DNA of 64,000 nt from Campylorhamphus procurvoides (lineage: Eukaryota > Chordata > Aves > Passeriformes > Dendrocolaptidae): contig WBMV01006674.1 in NCBI GenBank assembly GCA_013396655.1, positions 620,224 through 684,223 of the forward strand. Reading direction: 5' to 3'. Positions 38,898-51,148 of this stretch are shown one piece after another. The notes below the pieces were generated by a model, which was not told where the DNA came from, did not search any database, and saw only the letters and a program-made list of their open reading frames with translations. Both the position numbers and the translations under genes were made by a program. Each line of letters begins with the position of its first letter. Positions within the stretch are counted from its first letter, which is position 1.

Positions 38898-39424
38898 AGA
38901 GAAGTAAGGAGAAGTGATGAGCGAGTCAAGAGCTCTGCAGAGGAGGAGGAGAGAGTGAGGAAGAAAGAGGTTTAGGGTGGGGAGAAGTGAGCTGCCGGCT
39001 GTGCTTAGGTCTGGCTGCTCCTGACAAGAAGGCTGAGACTGGAAGATGAAGATACTGAATTTCCACTGAAATGTAGCTATGAATTTGAAGTGTTTCTACA
39101 CATATTTAGACAAACAGTATAAATTATGAGCCCTTCATCCTCCAAGAAGTAATTACTAAAAGTCTATCACTTTTAAGCCTTACCACAGGAGAAGAAATTG
39201 ATCTTTACTTACAGTCAAAATGAGTGTTTTTCCATACAAACAACTCATGAAATCTGAACATAAAACAAGCAGGACTGTTATCTTGATGTTATATTTAAGG
39301 GGTCTTTTCCAGGTTTCTATGTTAGTTTTCCAATGTACAGTGGGCCTTTTCAATTTAAAAAATGTATTTCTCCAAAGAGCTCTGCTTTGTTTCTTATGAA
39401 AGATAAAAGGCACAAGAAACTCTT

Positions 39425-39442
39425 CACACACACACACACACA
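39425..39442. repeat. CA dinucleotide repeat
   Basis: Nine CA units, followed by an A/C-rich run. Confidence 0.95.
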
Positions 39443-42001
39443 AAAACCCCTCAGCCTTCTCCCTCAGCCATCAGCCAAAAAAAAAGTGATTTTCAGAGGT
39501 AAAATTAAAATAAAACACTATTTAAAAAAATAATTGTACAGAACTATGCCCTTTCTTGCAGTGAGTGATAGTCAGAAAACTTGCAGCTTCTGTGTTATAT
39601 TGATTATTCTGACACCATGAGGCATCCTTCCACCTCCCTGCCTGCCTATGAAGCCAGTGCACTCTCTCCCCAGAGCCTGAAGCACTCGGCCACATAGTAA
39701 GAGTAGGGATAGGTGGAGCTCAGGTGTATCTTCTTATGTATTTCTGGGCACTGCCTTCCTTAGATGAGCATGTTTCATATAGATTACAAACCTTTCTTTT
39801 CAGTTCCACTTGTTATTGTTACTATTAAACATGCAAAATCTGACCACATAGTGTATCTCCCAAGACCACAGACTTCTACATTTTGTTCTTCCCGATCCAC
39901 AGACTAAAAGCAGTTTCACAGTCCTGACTTCCATTCCTTATGAGGATTACACTGCATTTCAGTTCACTGGAGCTTTTTTCATAAATGTCCTGTAATTAAG
40001 ATTTTGTTTCCTAGATGTGTGTAACAAAGCCTATAGATTGCAAACTAGCCTAGTAGGACTTAGGAAACTATGGACAAACATCCCACAGGCGGAATACTTC
40101 TCCTCACACTCTGAAAAGCTACTTCACAGAACTATTGACCTTTTTGCAACTCTTAAAATGTCTGCCAGCCAAAGAGGGGTGTACATTACCAACATGTGAT
40201 TTGCTAGTGTTACTCTGCATACTTCACCCGAGATCACTTGCCAAGGTCAGCACAGTGTAGAATGAAATGTTGAAAGTTCTCCAGCTCAGTTCACTTTAAA
40301 ATACCATTTAAAATCATCTGCACTGTATTAGATCCTTAGGAATAATCAGTATCCTTGGGATGGTATTTTGGATAAGAGAAGTGAACACTGCAACACTGCA
40401 GCAACATGTGAGAAATCATGAAATAAAACCGGTGATGTTCACAGTCTTGCATAAGGATTCCTATGAACAGAAGGCTCAGGAACTGATCCCCTGAAAGACT
40501 AGGTTTGTCTTACGGCACTTGCATACTCTGGAAGCATCTGTAATGACAGGAGTGTGTGAATACTTCTGCACTACTGCAACCCAGAGTTTTCAAACCACTT
40601 TTTCTACTCCACAATTACTTAGGACGTATCTATATATGCAGAAAGCCCATTCTGGTAAAGGCTCCTCCTGAAATACTCTGCAGGAAAAAAACCACTTACC
40701 TCAAGGTCAAGTGGCAAGGGCAGAAAGTGATTTTGAGGGAAGCTGTACACTAGGGGCAGGGTGGCCTTACCCTGTGTCAGACACACACCTGCACCTCCCA
40801 GCTGCGGCCTCAGACAGGCAGGTGCCACCTCACTTTCTCTGTGGCCCTTTGTGGGAGACACAGTCCCTCAATGTGCTGTGGGGACAGAGCCACCCCCAAG
40901 CTAGACTTCTTTCATCCTCAGTTCAGAGGCTTGCCAAAGAGCAGTCAGGTGATAACTTTTGGTGACATGACTAAGCTGGGCTGGGTTCAAGTGAAAGATT
41001 TATCAGAGGTGAAATACCACTTCTAGGCCCCTTGGCCACTGACTGCTAGCAACATAAACACAAATGGCAAATACATTGTTATCCCACACTAGTGAGGTTT
41101 ATATCCCTTTCCAGTCAGTGTATTAATCATATGAGACATTTCTGGATGCACTAAAAGGGGGCCATCTCTCCATCTCATGTCTTCTTTTTTTCTTTTTAAA
41201 GAGCTAGAAATTTTTCATGGTAGAAATTCTTAAGATTGAGTACCTGGAAGGAAATACTTGCTAAGTTTGAAACAGGTGAAGATTTGACCTGGTTTCTAGA
41301 CTCATGTAGAGTAATGAATTTTTATCATGGCTGGTAAGACCATAGTCATTAGGAGCAAATAAATCTATATTGCTTTCCGAATATTGTGAAATATACCTCA
41401 TGGCTTGTGAAAGAGATCCGTGTGGTTTGTTCTTACTAACTTAACTAAATTTGTCTCTGCCAGATCACTGAGTAAAATTCCCCTTCATAGTTATCAGAGA
41501 GAGATCATACAGTTGTTTTAAGAAGAGTCATCACGCAATTTGAGGGCCAGATCCTGGAATACACTGTCAGTCTTCACATCCAGTGAAAGAAACAAGAGCT
41601 TTACTGGGGCAGGGGGCAAAGGAAGGACGGGAGGGGAGGATAGAAAAATACATCTATGAAATATCACTTTTACAGAAAATAATGGAAACTGTGCCCATAA
41701 CAGGACCTATAGTGGGAGAATTTAACTCTCCATATTTTTGTTTCTCCATGAGAGAGTAATACACACTGGTGAAGTGAGAAACAAGCTCCCAGGCCCCAGG
41801 CCCCAGTCCGGCAAGACTCTACATCTCGCAGCTCGGGTCTGCCGTGATGAGATGGGTCCCCTCGCAGGCTGGAGCCGGGGGCGACCGAGGCTGGGTTACA
41901 GCTGAGCAGGGATGCGGGCGGGCACCCCGCAGCCGGGTCTCGCTGCCTTTCCCCATAGCACTTAAAGAACCAGTCAGCCAGACAGCTCTCTCACAGCATG
42001 T

Positions 42002-42007
42002 TTTATT
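42002..42007 (-). terminator. MYF5: MYF5 poly(A) signal
   Basis: On the minus strand a canonical AATAAA lies 230 bases beyond the MYF5 stop and is followed by a GTGAGAG/GTCTGG G/T-rich stretch. Cleavage would fall near 41985. It is the first AATAAA after the stop that I can see. Confidence 0.75.
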
Positions 42008-42236
42008 TGGAGCGGGGTTTCCAGGGTAGCGTGTGTGTCCCGAGCCCCGGGGTCCGCCTGCTCCGGGGATATTCCGGGCCGGGGCGCGCCGGGGCGCTTT
42101 GCCTTCAGCCCCGGAGGGAGGCGGCAGCCCAAGGGGCACCGGGGCTGCCCCTCTCGCCCGAGAAGCATTTGCAGGAGGCGGCTGGGCGCGGGAGGCGGAC
42201 GGGCAGCAGCCCCGGAATACCGGCCCTGCTGGCCCC

Positions 42237-42430
42237 TCAAAGCGCCTGGTAGGTCCGTCGGGGCGGCGGCGTCCCGGGCGTGCCCGGCCCCGAGTCGATG
42301 CTGGCGCTGGGCGAGAGGGAGTCGCCGTCGCGGAGGGGCAGCCCTGGTTCCTCCGCCGGGGAGAGACGGTCCACGATGCTGGACAGGCAGTCCAGGCTGG
42401 ACAGGGCGCTGCTCTGATCGGCGGCGTACG
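42237..42430 (-). CDS. MYF5: MYF5 coding exon 3 and stop
   Basis: 194 bp after acceptor CGGCGCAG. It completes a split Ala codon and encodes residues 195-258 then TGA. It contains [15 protein letters not shown], the conserved C-terminal helix/activation motif, followed by a Pro/Ser/Thr-rich tail. The preceding intron is only 141 bp. Confidence 0.95.
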
Positions 42431-43482
42431 CTGCGCCGAGAGCGGGACGGGGACAAGGCAGCGTGTTACCGCGGGGTGACCGCCACCGTCCCCAAATGCC
42501 GCGGGGGACGGCGGGGTCGCCTCCACCTCCCGAGGCCTCGGCTGGGGCGGGGTGGGTCGGGGCCGGCTTACCGTGCGCCATCTCGGAGCAGTAGACGGCG
42601 TCGAAGCTGCTGCCTCTCGCCGACCAGACGGGGCTGCCGCAGTCGGCCTGCAAGACAGCGAGTGGCGAGTGCCGGCCCAGCCGCCCCCGCCCAGGGGCCA
42701 GCGGGACCNCCCCTCTGCGGCGCCAGCTACGAGCGCAGAGGGGCCGCCGGGGCGCCTGCAGCGTGTCCGCGGGCAGCGCTGCCGCCCCCCGCATCCCCGC
42801 ACAGCCCACGTGCGTGCTCGGCGGTGAACCTGAGAGGGGGCCTGCTGTAAGGCAAACCTCCTCCCTTTGCCTCATGTCCCGATGCGTTCAGCCCATACGA
42901 CGCTAGGCCGAGGGGGACCTGCCCGCGGGCCTTCCTGGGGTCCCCACAGCCCCAGCGCTCCTGCCTCCCTCTTACCATCCCATCGGAGCAGCTGGAAGTG
43001 GGACTGGTCGGTTCGGAGCAGCTCTGTCCAGGCAGATGGTAGTAGTTTTCTACCTGTTCCCTCAAGAGCTCCTGGAGGCTCTCGATGTATCTAATGGCGT
43101 TTCTTAGGATCTCTACTTTGGGGAGTCTTTGGTTGGGGTTGGCAGTGGTGCACCTCTTCAGGGTCTCAAAGGCCTGGTTCACTTTCTTCAGCCTCCTCCT
43201 CTCCCTCATGGTGGCCGCCTTCCGCCGGTCCATTGTGGTGGATTTTCTTTTGCAAGCTTTGCAGGCCCACATGAGGCAGTGACCGGCCTGGTGGTGGCCG
43301 GTGGGAGCTCGGACATGCTCCTCTTCCTCGGAGCAGGCGGGCTCGGGGGGGTCGTGGGCGCCGAAGGGGGACAGGTCCCTGGGCTCAAAGTCCTCGAGGA
43401 ACTCGCCCTCCGGGGAAGAAAGGCAGGAGCTGTCATAGAAGAGCTCAGACGGGGAGAACTTGCAGCTGTCCATCACCTCCAT
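42237..43482 (-). CDS. MYF5: MYF5, myogenic factor 5 (bHLH transcription factor), complete
   Basis: Three exons on the minus strand (43482-42976, 42647-42572, 42430-42237) join to 258 residues; mammalian MYF5 is about 255. Family role: a nuclear bHLH activator that dimerises with E proteins on CANNTG sites and commits cells to skeletal muscle. Seen: N-terminus [13 protein letters not shown], a His/Cys-rich segment around residues 68-80 ([13 protein letters not shown]) with Trp72, a basic region about 85-97 with the myogenic Ala-Thr pair (90-91), a helix-loop-helix to about 140, and the C-terminal [11 protein letters not shown] motif (205-215). [10 protein letters not shown] and [11 protein letters not shown] distinguish it from MYF6. 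The ATG at 43480-43482 has G at -3 and G at +4. MYF6 lies 6.4 kb upstream on the same strand. Exon 3 is extremely GC-rich and the tail (PGTPGTPPP, then TYQAL) differs from mammals. Confidence 0.97.
42572..42647 (-). CDS. MYF5: MYF5 coding exon 2
   Basis: A 76-bp exon, the same size as I recall for mammalian MYF5. It encodes 25 residues ([20 protein letters not shown], then SEMAH) plus one base of the next codon. The acceptor is TCTTGCAG and the donor GTAAGC (phase 1). SPVWS and FD-YC are conserved MYF5 features. Confidence 0.95.
42976..43482 (-). CDS. MYF5: MYF5 coding exon 1 (basic helix-loop-helix)
   Basis: 507 bp encoding residues 1-169, ending CSDGM exactly at the donor GTAAGA (phase 0). 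It holds the acidic N-terminal part ([20 protein letters not shown]), the H/C-rich segment and the entire bHLH. The following intron is 328 bp and contains one undetermined base at 42709. Confidence 0.97.
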
Positions 43483-43614
43483 CCCTGCTGCGGAGGCGTC
43501 AGTGCGGGACGGCGGCCACCGGCTCTCAGCGAGGCGCTCCGCAGCGCAGTGGGGCAATTTCCTCCGTAATTAGCGACCCGAGACCAAGTGTCTTTCGGCT
43601 GATGCTGGGGGCCC

Positions 43615-43622
43615 TTATATAT
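43615..43622 (-). promoter_or_regulatory. MYF5: MYF5 TATA box
   Basis: On the minus strand, TATATATAAGGGC lies about 135 bases upstream of the ATG, so transcription probably begins near 43590. An octamer-like ATGCTAAT is found about 40 bases further upstream (43661-43668). Confidence 0.75.
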
Positions 43623-45396
43623 ACATGGAAAGGGAGGCTGGTCCGCAGCGGCCAGTCTTTATTAGCATATCCCACCACAGCCCCTACTGGGGGCTGTCTT
43701 GGCAAGCCCCCTCCAGTCCCCAGGAGATAATTTACTCCGCACCGCTTCTTTGGAGAGCCAGGAGCTGAGCATTTTTCTGTTGAACGACGTCCCCAGAACT
43801 GGTTGAGACATCTCTGAAGTTTCAATAAATTTTCTATTTTGGTATGGAAAGAGAGAGACAGTGGACGCTCACGAACCACTGACATTTCCAACAGTCCTTC
43901 CTCGTCCTAATGTTCCCATCTCGCATCACAGGCTGCCTCGAGGGAATTAACGTTGAGCACCCCCGCCATAGCATCTACAGTGTCTGCTTGCATACCTTTA
44001 TTTCCCGCAGCCCGTGGATCAGGGCTGACCTGAAACAATCTGCCCTTCTTTTTAGACCTAAGATGTGTTCATTTATCTCTATGAACGCTTGTCCTGTACT
44101 TAAAGTTGTCTCACCAACCGCCTAAATTTACAAACTGGGGGACAAAAATGCACAGCTACTTGTGGCCAGGAGAGACGAGGAGGGGGGAAACCCAGATGTT
44201 AGTGCTATCGGATCGGATCACAGGGAAAGGTACTCACAAAACAAAAGTGTATGTGTTTGCTCCGAGACAAATCCCCTTCCCATTCTTTCTCCTACTCGTG
44301 TGACCTGGTGCTGCTAGAGACACAACAGTCAAGCAGTGCCTGGGGCTTGCTAATTTTCTGCTTTCAGGCAAACTTGTACCGTTACAGATGCATCCCAGCT
44401 GTCAGTGCAACAAACCCCTCCTGGAAGTGTAAAATTTCTAACGCCGCAATCCCTAAGTAACTTTACACAAGCCGGGGACAAAAGCCTTGCAAGAGCCCCA
44501 GCCGCAGCAGTAGCCGAGCGGAGCGGTGCAAGGGTCATTAGAGTGGTAATGTAGCCATTTAACAGGCATTTGCTAACGCGCGGGAACCCTTTGGTTTCAT
44601 CCACGTGGCTTTTGTAGCTGAGGAAAATATTATGCGAAGGCAAAGGAAACCTTCCCTACCTGGGCATAAAACTGCATGAACTAGGTTAACTCAAACGGAG
44701 AGCAAGTGACCCAGCAGCGGTTCAAACACTACGGAGCCGGTCTGCGTGCCCAGGAAAAAGGTGTCTTCAGTTAGCCTCTCTCCGGGAAGACGTAATGCGG
44801 TGGCGTGGCGAGCCGGCTGTCTCAAGGAGCCGCTGATCAAGTGAGCAAGGCAGGTAGGGAGTATCTCCTGAGAGAGGTGCCCTGTAGCAGCGCACGCTGC
44901 TGGAAAGCCTTGATCCGCACGGGCGAGACGGAGAGTGGCCAGCGCCCCGGCCGGGATTGAGCCTAGAGGGACCCCATCTGCTCCTTGTTTCCCCTTCACC
45001 ACCACCCGCGAGCCCCCAAAGGCGAATTTCCACTCTTAGGCTAAAAAGTTTCCTAAAAAGCAACCATGCACACTCCCTTCTTCCTTCGAACAGATGCATA
45101 ATTATCTAAAGTCTGGGGAAGGCTACGTCTGCACTGCTTCTGTTTATTTGGGGCCATAAACAGGGGGAGCCCCCTTTGAAATGAATACTGTAGCAAAAGC
45201 AGGGAGTTGATAAAGGAGTAAAGTTACAGAAAGGAGAAAGCTCAGAACTTCAGGCTTCTGCTGCGCTGAGATGCAGGTTGCAGTTTTGTTGGGCCACATC
45301 TGAAACAGGGCAGTTCGCTATTGTTTTGCTAAGACAGCGTCAGTCAGAAGGGGTTCTGCTGGGCAGTAACTTGAACTCTTCACTGGGCTGTGGCGT

Positions 45397-45430
45397 GCAC
45401 ACACACAAACACAGACAGACACATACACAC
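45397..45430. repeat. Imperfect CA/GACA repeat
   Basis: CACACACACAAACACAGACA followed by GACACATACACAC; a low-complexity run. Confidence 0.85.
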
Positions 45431-45549
45431 AATCTGATTTACCACGTTTGAGCTGGCTAAAATAGACCTGTTTACATATTTATGCTTCGTTCACAAATAA
45501 ACTTGATCTTTAAAGTGCCGATTGCAGTTCCGATCACCTTTCTTGGTTG

Positions 45550-45580
45550 GTGCATGCTTGGTTTCTCTCCAAGCATGCAC
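45550..45580. repeat. Perfect 12-bp inverted repeat with 7-base loop
   Basis: GTGCATGCTTGG (45550-45561) and its exact reverse complement (45569-45580) flank a TTTCTCT loop, about 2 kb upstream of MYF5. Confidence 0.9.
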
Positions 45581-46259
45581 TGTGGATCTCCCGGTGCACA
45601 ACGCCAACCCGCTCGGTCCCGCTCTCCTAGCATGCAGAGCTTTTGCTCGCAGCTTTGACATCTAGCAGGGGGCTGTTAAAAATCGTGCCTTCCCCAAGAA
45701 ATCTTTGAGGACCTACAAAAATTTCTTTCCTTTTTTTCTTGAATATTTTTTGGGAAAAGGAAGAAAGCATGGAAGAGCCTGTCACTCAGGAAGAAAAAAA
45801 TCCGTGAACAGTATCCCTTAAGGAGCCCCCGACTCCTCTGGTAAAGTGATCTCAAAACAAATTTGCAAAAATGCAGTAGGCGAGTGGAACTAAAGAAAGG
45901 GGAGAGAAAACACGAACTACAAGGCTGGCTAATAAGGCTTCTAGGGAAGGGCGAGGTGGGGGGCGGGGGATGATACTGCTGCATTTCAGGAGGCTCAAAT
46001 CCGGTAAGTGGGAACAGCCTGAGCATCAGACACTGTCCGCTCCCGTGGGCGGGTAGAGAGAAAATGGTGAATGTGTCAGGATCGCTTTAAAAGGTATTCC
46101 TCACCCCAGCCCTTCCCCGCTCCTCAGCAATCGCCGTGCCGCACCTATTTCTGGAGGGATTTCATCCCGTGTGGGCACAGTTTGCAGACCACGCCATTTT
46201 TTTTCCAAGCCCCACGTCTTTCTATTTAAGAAAAGAAAATCCAACCGAAACCATAAATC

Positions 46260-46570
46260 ATCGAGCTGAGGGGGTGAGAGGTGTTTGGGGTCGACCCGAG
46301 CGTGTCCCTAATCCCAGCCCTTCGGAGCGCCTTGCACCGGTGCCCGCCGGCCTCGACGGAGCGCACACCCGGGCCGCAGCGCAGCGCATCGAGAGTGTTA
46401 CTCAGCGTTAAAGCTGCCGAGCCGCTCCGGTCCCGCTGTCGGTGGGTGCTGGCAGCGGCGGCCAGGGCTACTCCGCGCTGCCCCGGCACCAAAACTGTTT
46501 CCCCGTCGGGCTGGTGGGGCCGGGCGCTTCCAGCCGTGTGGGAAACGTTTGGTTCCCCTCAGCGTTGAGA
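46260..46570. other. Orphan CpG island between MYF6 and MYF5
   Basis: Dense CpG (for example CGGAGCGC, GGCCGCAGCGCAGCGC, CCGAGCCGC) with no coding exon. A second CpG-dense stretch follows at about 47010-47210. Neither overlaps a recognised promoter. Confidence 0.6.
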
Positions 46571-49376
46571 ATCTTGCGCACCTAAGTAAACACATTAGTA
46601 CCTGCCAGAGGGATTTGTATAGAGGACAGCTGAAGAAGGCATTGGCCTCTGCTGGCTCTCTGGGACTCCCAGGAGAGATCAAAGGGACACGAGGGGTTTT
46701 TTAGCAGCCTTGAGACTGGGAAAAGTTGCTAGTTCCTGCTATAGGAGGGACGTCCCAGCGAGCACATGGTTCAATTATTCAACCTCTTCCCTGCCCTGCC
46801 CCCCACACCCATCCCCAGCTCAAAAGAGCAGAGATCCACGCAGGAATTTTCCCGAGGAAAAAGCTGCTGTGTAGCCGCCTGCCTGCCTTTACTTCGAACT
46901 CAGAGAATGAGCTGAGCCCAGTGCCGTCTCCTCCCCTGACTGAGGGCGATTTTATCGAGGAAAATAAAATTTAAAAAAAAAAAAAGAGGCTTTGAACACT
47001 CGGTTGCGTCACCTCAGAGAAAAGCGGTGACAACGCGGCGGCACTGCAGACAGACCCCCCATCTTCCCCCCCTCGTCTTCCGCGCATCGCTCCCCTGCCC
47101 CGCAAACATCTCGGACGGGCTGGGCGCGCTGCCACCCCGGCCGGGCACCCCGCACCCCTCCGCTCCTGAGGGAGCGAGCAGGTGGTTCCCGGGGGACCGA
47201 AGCAGCTATGGGCGAGGAGGCCTGTGTTGAGCATGGGCTTTCCACTGTTAAATGAAGTGCATCGGGGAGGACGGAGCGGCAGGGCCACTTGCATTCGCCT
47301 AAAAACTTTGATGACTTTGTGCGTGACCCCTCCGGAAAAAGACTTGATTAAATCACAAACCTCTTGTCTTTATCCAGTTATTACCCTTTGATTTTGCGTT
47401 TCCAGGGCCCTATTTGCTTTGGCTGGGGACTTAAGTAAAGATTATCGTTATTAATATCTAACACAAACATCTTAATTGCAAACATACTGACGACCTTCAC
47501 TGGGAAGCGCCGCATGTCAGCCGCAGCCGTGGGGGTCACGGAGAGTCTATTTGGGAGGTATTTTCTTTATTTAATGAAAAAAACCCCGCCTTTAGGCAAA
47601 CTTACTCCAAACAATCGCTCAAGTTACCCTGCTGCTGGAGAAGATGCTGTAGTGGCGGTCCTGCCGCGCAGAGCGGGCAATTCGTAGAGGTGAATGCTGA
47701 ACTGTGGGTCAATCTGACATGCGGCTGCCCGGCTGTCGACGCGATATTGTGGCTTTGAGGGGTGGCTCAGCACCACTCCAGCCCTTGTTGAGGCCAGCGG
47801 ATCCTGTGGGGCTCGGATCAGCATGTGAACTGTGTGCAGCACTTCCCGAGGACGCGGAGGGGATCGAAACAAATTAGGAAGGAAGGCTACTAGCCCCATC
47901 TGAAATACTCTGTGGCTGGTCAAGTGCCTTCGCTACAGAAGAGAACAGTACTGTCTCCGCTTTCTCGCCAGGTCGTAGAGATGGCACGGAGGGGGCCGTG
48001 CTCCCCGACGCGCCACTTTTTGAAGATTCCGAGGCTTGCCTGAGGCAAATGGGATTTAATTTCAAATGACAAAAAGGGGGAAACTGTCGCATCACTGTGC
48101 CTACCACACTGTACCGCCGCAATTGCTCCTTAGAATGGAATATTTCACTATAGAGCAATTACAATTAGGACTTAAAAGCAGGCTGGCCACGGCGGCACAG
48201 AAAAGGCGGTGGGAAGGCACGGTGATGGGAGAGCCGGTTCTCAGGGCAGGCTCTGCTCAGACCTTCCACTTCAGACGGGTTTACCGTGCCCGAGGCAGCC
48301 GAGAAGGAGGAGACCTTCCCGAAAAGCGACTGTGACCTTTCAAAAAACAAGAACAAAAAATAAATCAAGGGCTAAAGCTGACGAGGAGAGTGCCCGCGGG
48401 TAGAGTTGAAGTATGGTCTCTTTGCTTCTACAGGCTCTCCGGCGAGCCCTGTGTGTGTATGCATAGGGCAGAATGCGCTGTTCCCTGGTGGTCGCCCGTT
48501 CCCGGGGGTACAATCTATTACAGACCTTAACGTTCTGATTGTGAGCAGCTCCGCTCCGCCATCCTTAGAGAGGCTGTGTTTTTTTACATCACTGAGTGAA
48601 AGGCTTCATATGTTGTTACCCCCGCCCCCCCTCCCCCAAATCCTTTCGGCCCCTTAACTCTTTCCTGACCGAAGTACCCCGTTCCTTTCTCCCTCAGGCT
48701 CAAGGAAGTCAAGGGGAGTTACCCTTCCTGGGAGTAAACCACAGCTTCCCCTGCTCAAGGGAGCGGGTTCCTGTCACAGCCTCTCGCTGTCCCGTTAGCG
48801 CAGCAGGCCCATCATTTTTGCTGCATACAAGGCCTGTGTTCAAGTCCTCGGTGCAGAGAGGAAGAGGTGGGACGCGCTGAGAGTCTCCCAGCTCAAGGAC
48901 TGGGGCGTGGGGTGGATGGGGGGTGCCTTTTTGCACGTCCCCGTTTCTAAGCTCACCTCCACGTACAGAGCAAGGCCGAAGAAGCGTCCTTGCCTGGCAA
49001 AATACTCGAGCGGCCCTGTTGGACATTTTAGGGAAGTAGCATCGCTTTTCAGGGGCACATGCGTTCCGCAGGCACGGCGAGGAACCGGCCCACAGAGCGC
49101 TGCGGGAGGCCGGAGGGGCGGCAGGTCCCGCCCGTGCCCCCACGCGTACCCTCCCGGCTTCCCGGGAGCCCGCGGAGAGGCAGGTAATTCACATCCCGGG
49201 TGCGGCCCTAAATAAGGAGAGACGGTCCTTAGAGGGCTAACCGAGGGAAAAATCTATCCCGAATCCTGCTTCAAGCTACACGGATCTGATTCGTCTGGGC
49301 TTCATCTCGCTGAAGTCGGGAACTCCGGGATCGGGTTATTATGAAATTACGAGGAGGGGAGGAAAACACAAAGAGC

Positions 49377-49382
49377 TTTATT
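49377..49382 (-). terminator. MYF6: MYF6 poly(A) signal
   Basis: A canonical AATAAA on the minus strand, about 500 bases after the MYF6 stop, giving a 3' UTR of the usual size for this gene. The 3' UTR between (49383-49877) is AT-rich with A-runs on the + strand near 49620-49690. Confidence 0.7.
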
Positions 49383-49877
49383 TTACAATCCAAGAAACCC
49401 ATCTGTTCTTATATACAATATCACATTCCACCATTTAAATATATATGTTATGTTTACAAAAGAAAAGAGTACTGAAATTATTTACAGGAACGAAACGAGG
49501 TGGGAACTCTTTAAATATGACTCACACGAAATGCAACAAACAGCTTCACTCAGACAGGAATGAACTTCCCGGTGAGTCTCAAACGAAGAGGACCACCGGT
49601 ACACAGGTAAATATATTAAATTAAAAAAAAAAAAGAAGAAAAAAGAAAGGATGGTCTATGCAACACAATTTAAAGAAAAAAAAACACATGGAAAAGGGGG
49701 AAAGTCTATTTGGCTCGATTCAGTGAGAGCCATTTTCCTGGGGATCGGTGTACCTCGAATCGACCTTAGCAAGGCCCTTACTTGGGCTTTTCACTGTGTT
49801 ATTTTGCTTCGTTATTTAGTTTAGAGGAAAGAGGGTGGATGCTTCATCTCGTTAAACGTACTACCACACAATTGGGT

Positions 49878-51120
<1,243 letters not shown>

Positions 51121-51148
51121 TTAGTGCAGTGACATAAGTCCCCCCTGC

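Larger units (their letters stand above)
20916..41984. other. Convergent intergenic interval between LIN7A and MYF5
   Basis: About 21 kb without a supportable protein-coding gene. It holds a solo LTR (21284-21855), a CR1 pseudogene (about 32105-33240), a degenerate direct-repeat pair (35972-36491), a CA repeat (39425-39442) and two E-box clusters (38752-38897, 40786-40951). The remaining open frames are short, lack family resemblance and look random. Because LIN7A and MYF5 converge here, no promoter for either is expected in this interval. Confidence 0.7.
41850..43570. other. CpG-rich island covering MYF5
   Basis: Dense CpG dinucleotides and high GC across all three MYF5 exons and both introns, with abrupt AT-rich DNA to the left of about 41800. 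This is typical of developmental regulators in birds. Many long open frames here on both strands are by-products of the GC content. Confidence 0.7.
43623..49354. other. MYF6-MYF5 intergenic region (likely Myf5 regulatory DNA)
   Basis: No supportable coding exon. GC/CpG-rich stretches (about 46260-46570 and 47010-47210) alternate with AT-rich patches (about 45440-45520, 47385-47480, 48060-48180). In the mouse, early epaxial and related Myf5 enhancers are known between Mrf4 and Myf5, so this is the equivalent position. I could not assign any individual mouse element by eye. Inverted repeats are at 45550-45580 and 48121-48160. Confidence 0.6.

Noticed and set aside
41819..42802. 327-codon open frame on the minus strand across MYF5 exons 2-3
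   Set aside because: It is a different frame from MYF5, runs through both MYF5 introns and an N, and is Arg/Pro/Gly/Ala-rich as expected from GC-rich DNA.
42035..42850. 271-codon plus-strand open frame opposite MYF5
   Set aside because: GC-driven open frame antisense to MYF5, with no family resemblance.
48484..48494. GLI-like word CTGGTGGTC upstream of MYF5
   Set aside because: Two mismatches to the usual GLI site TGGGTGGTC; too weak to call.
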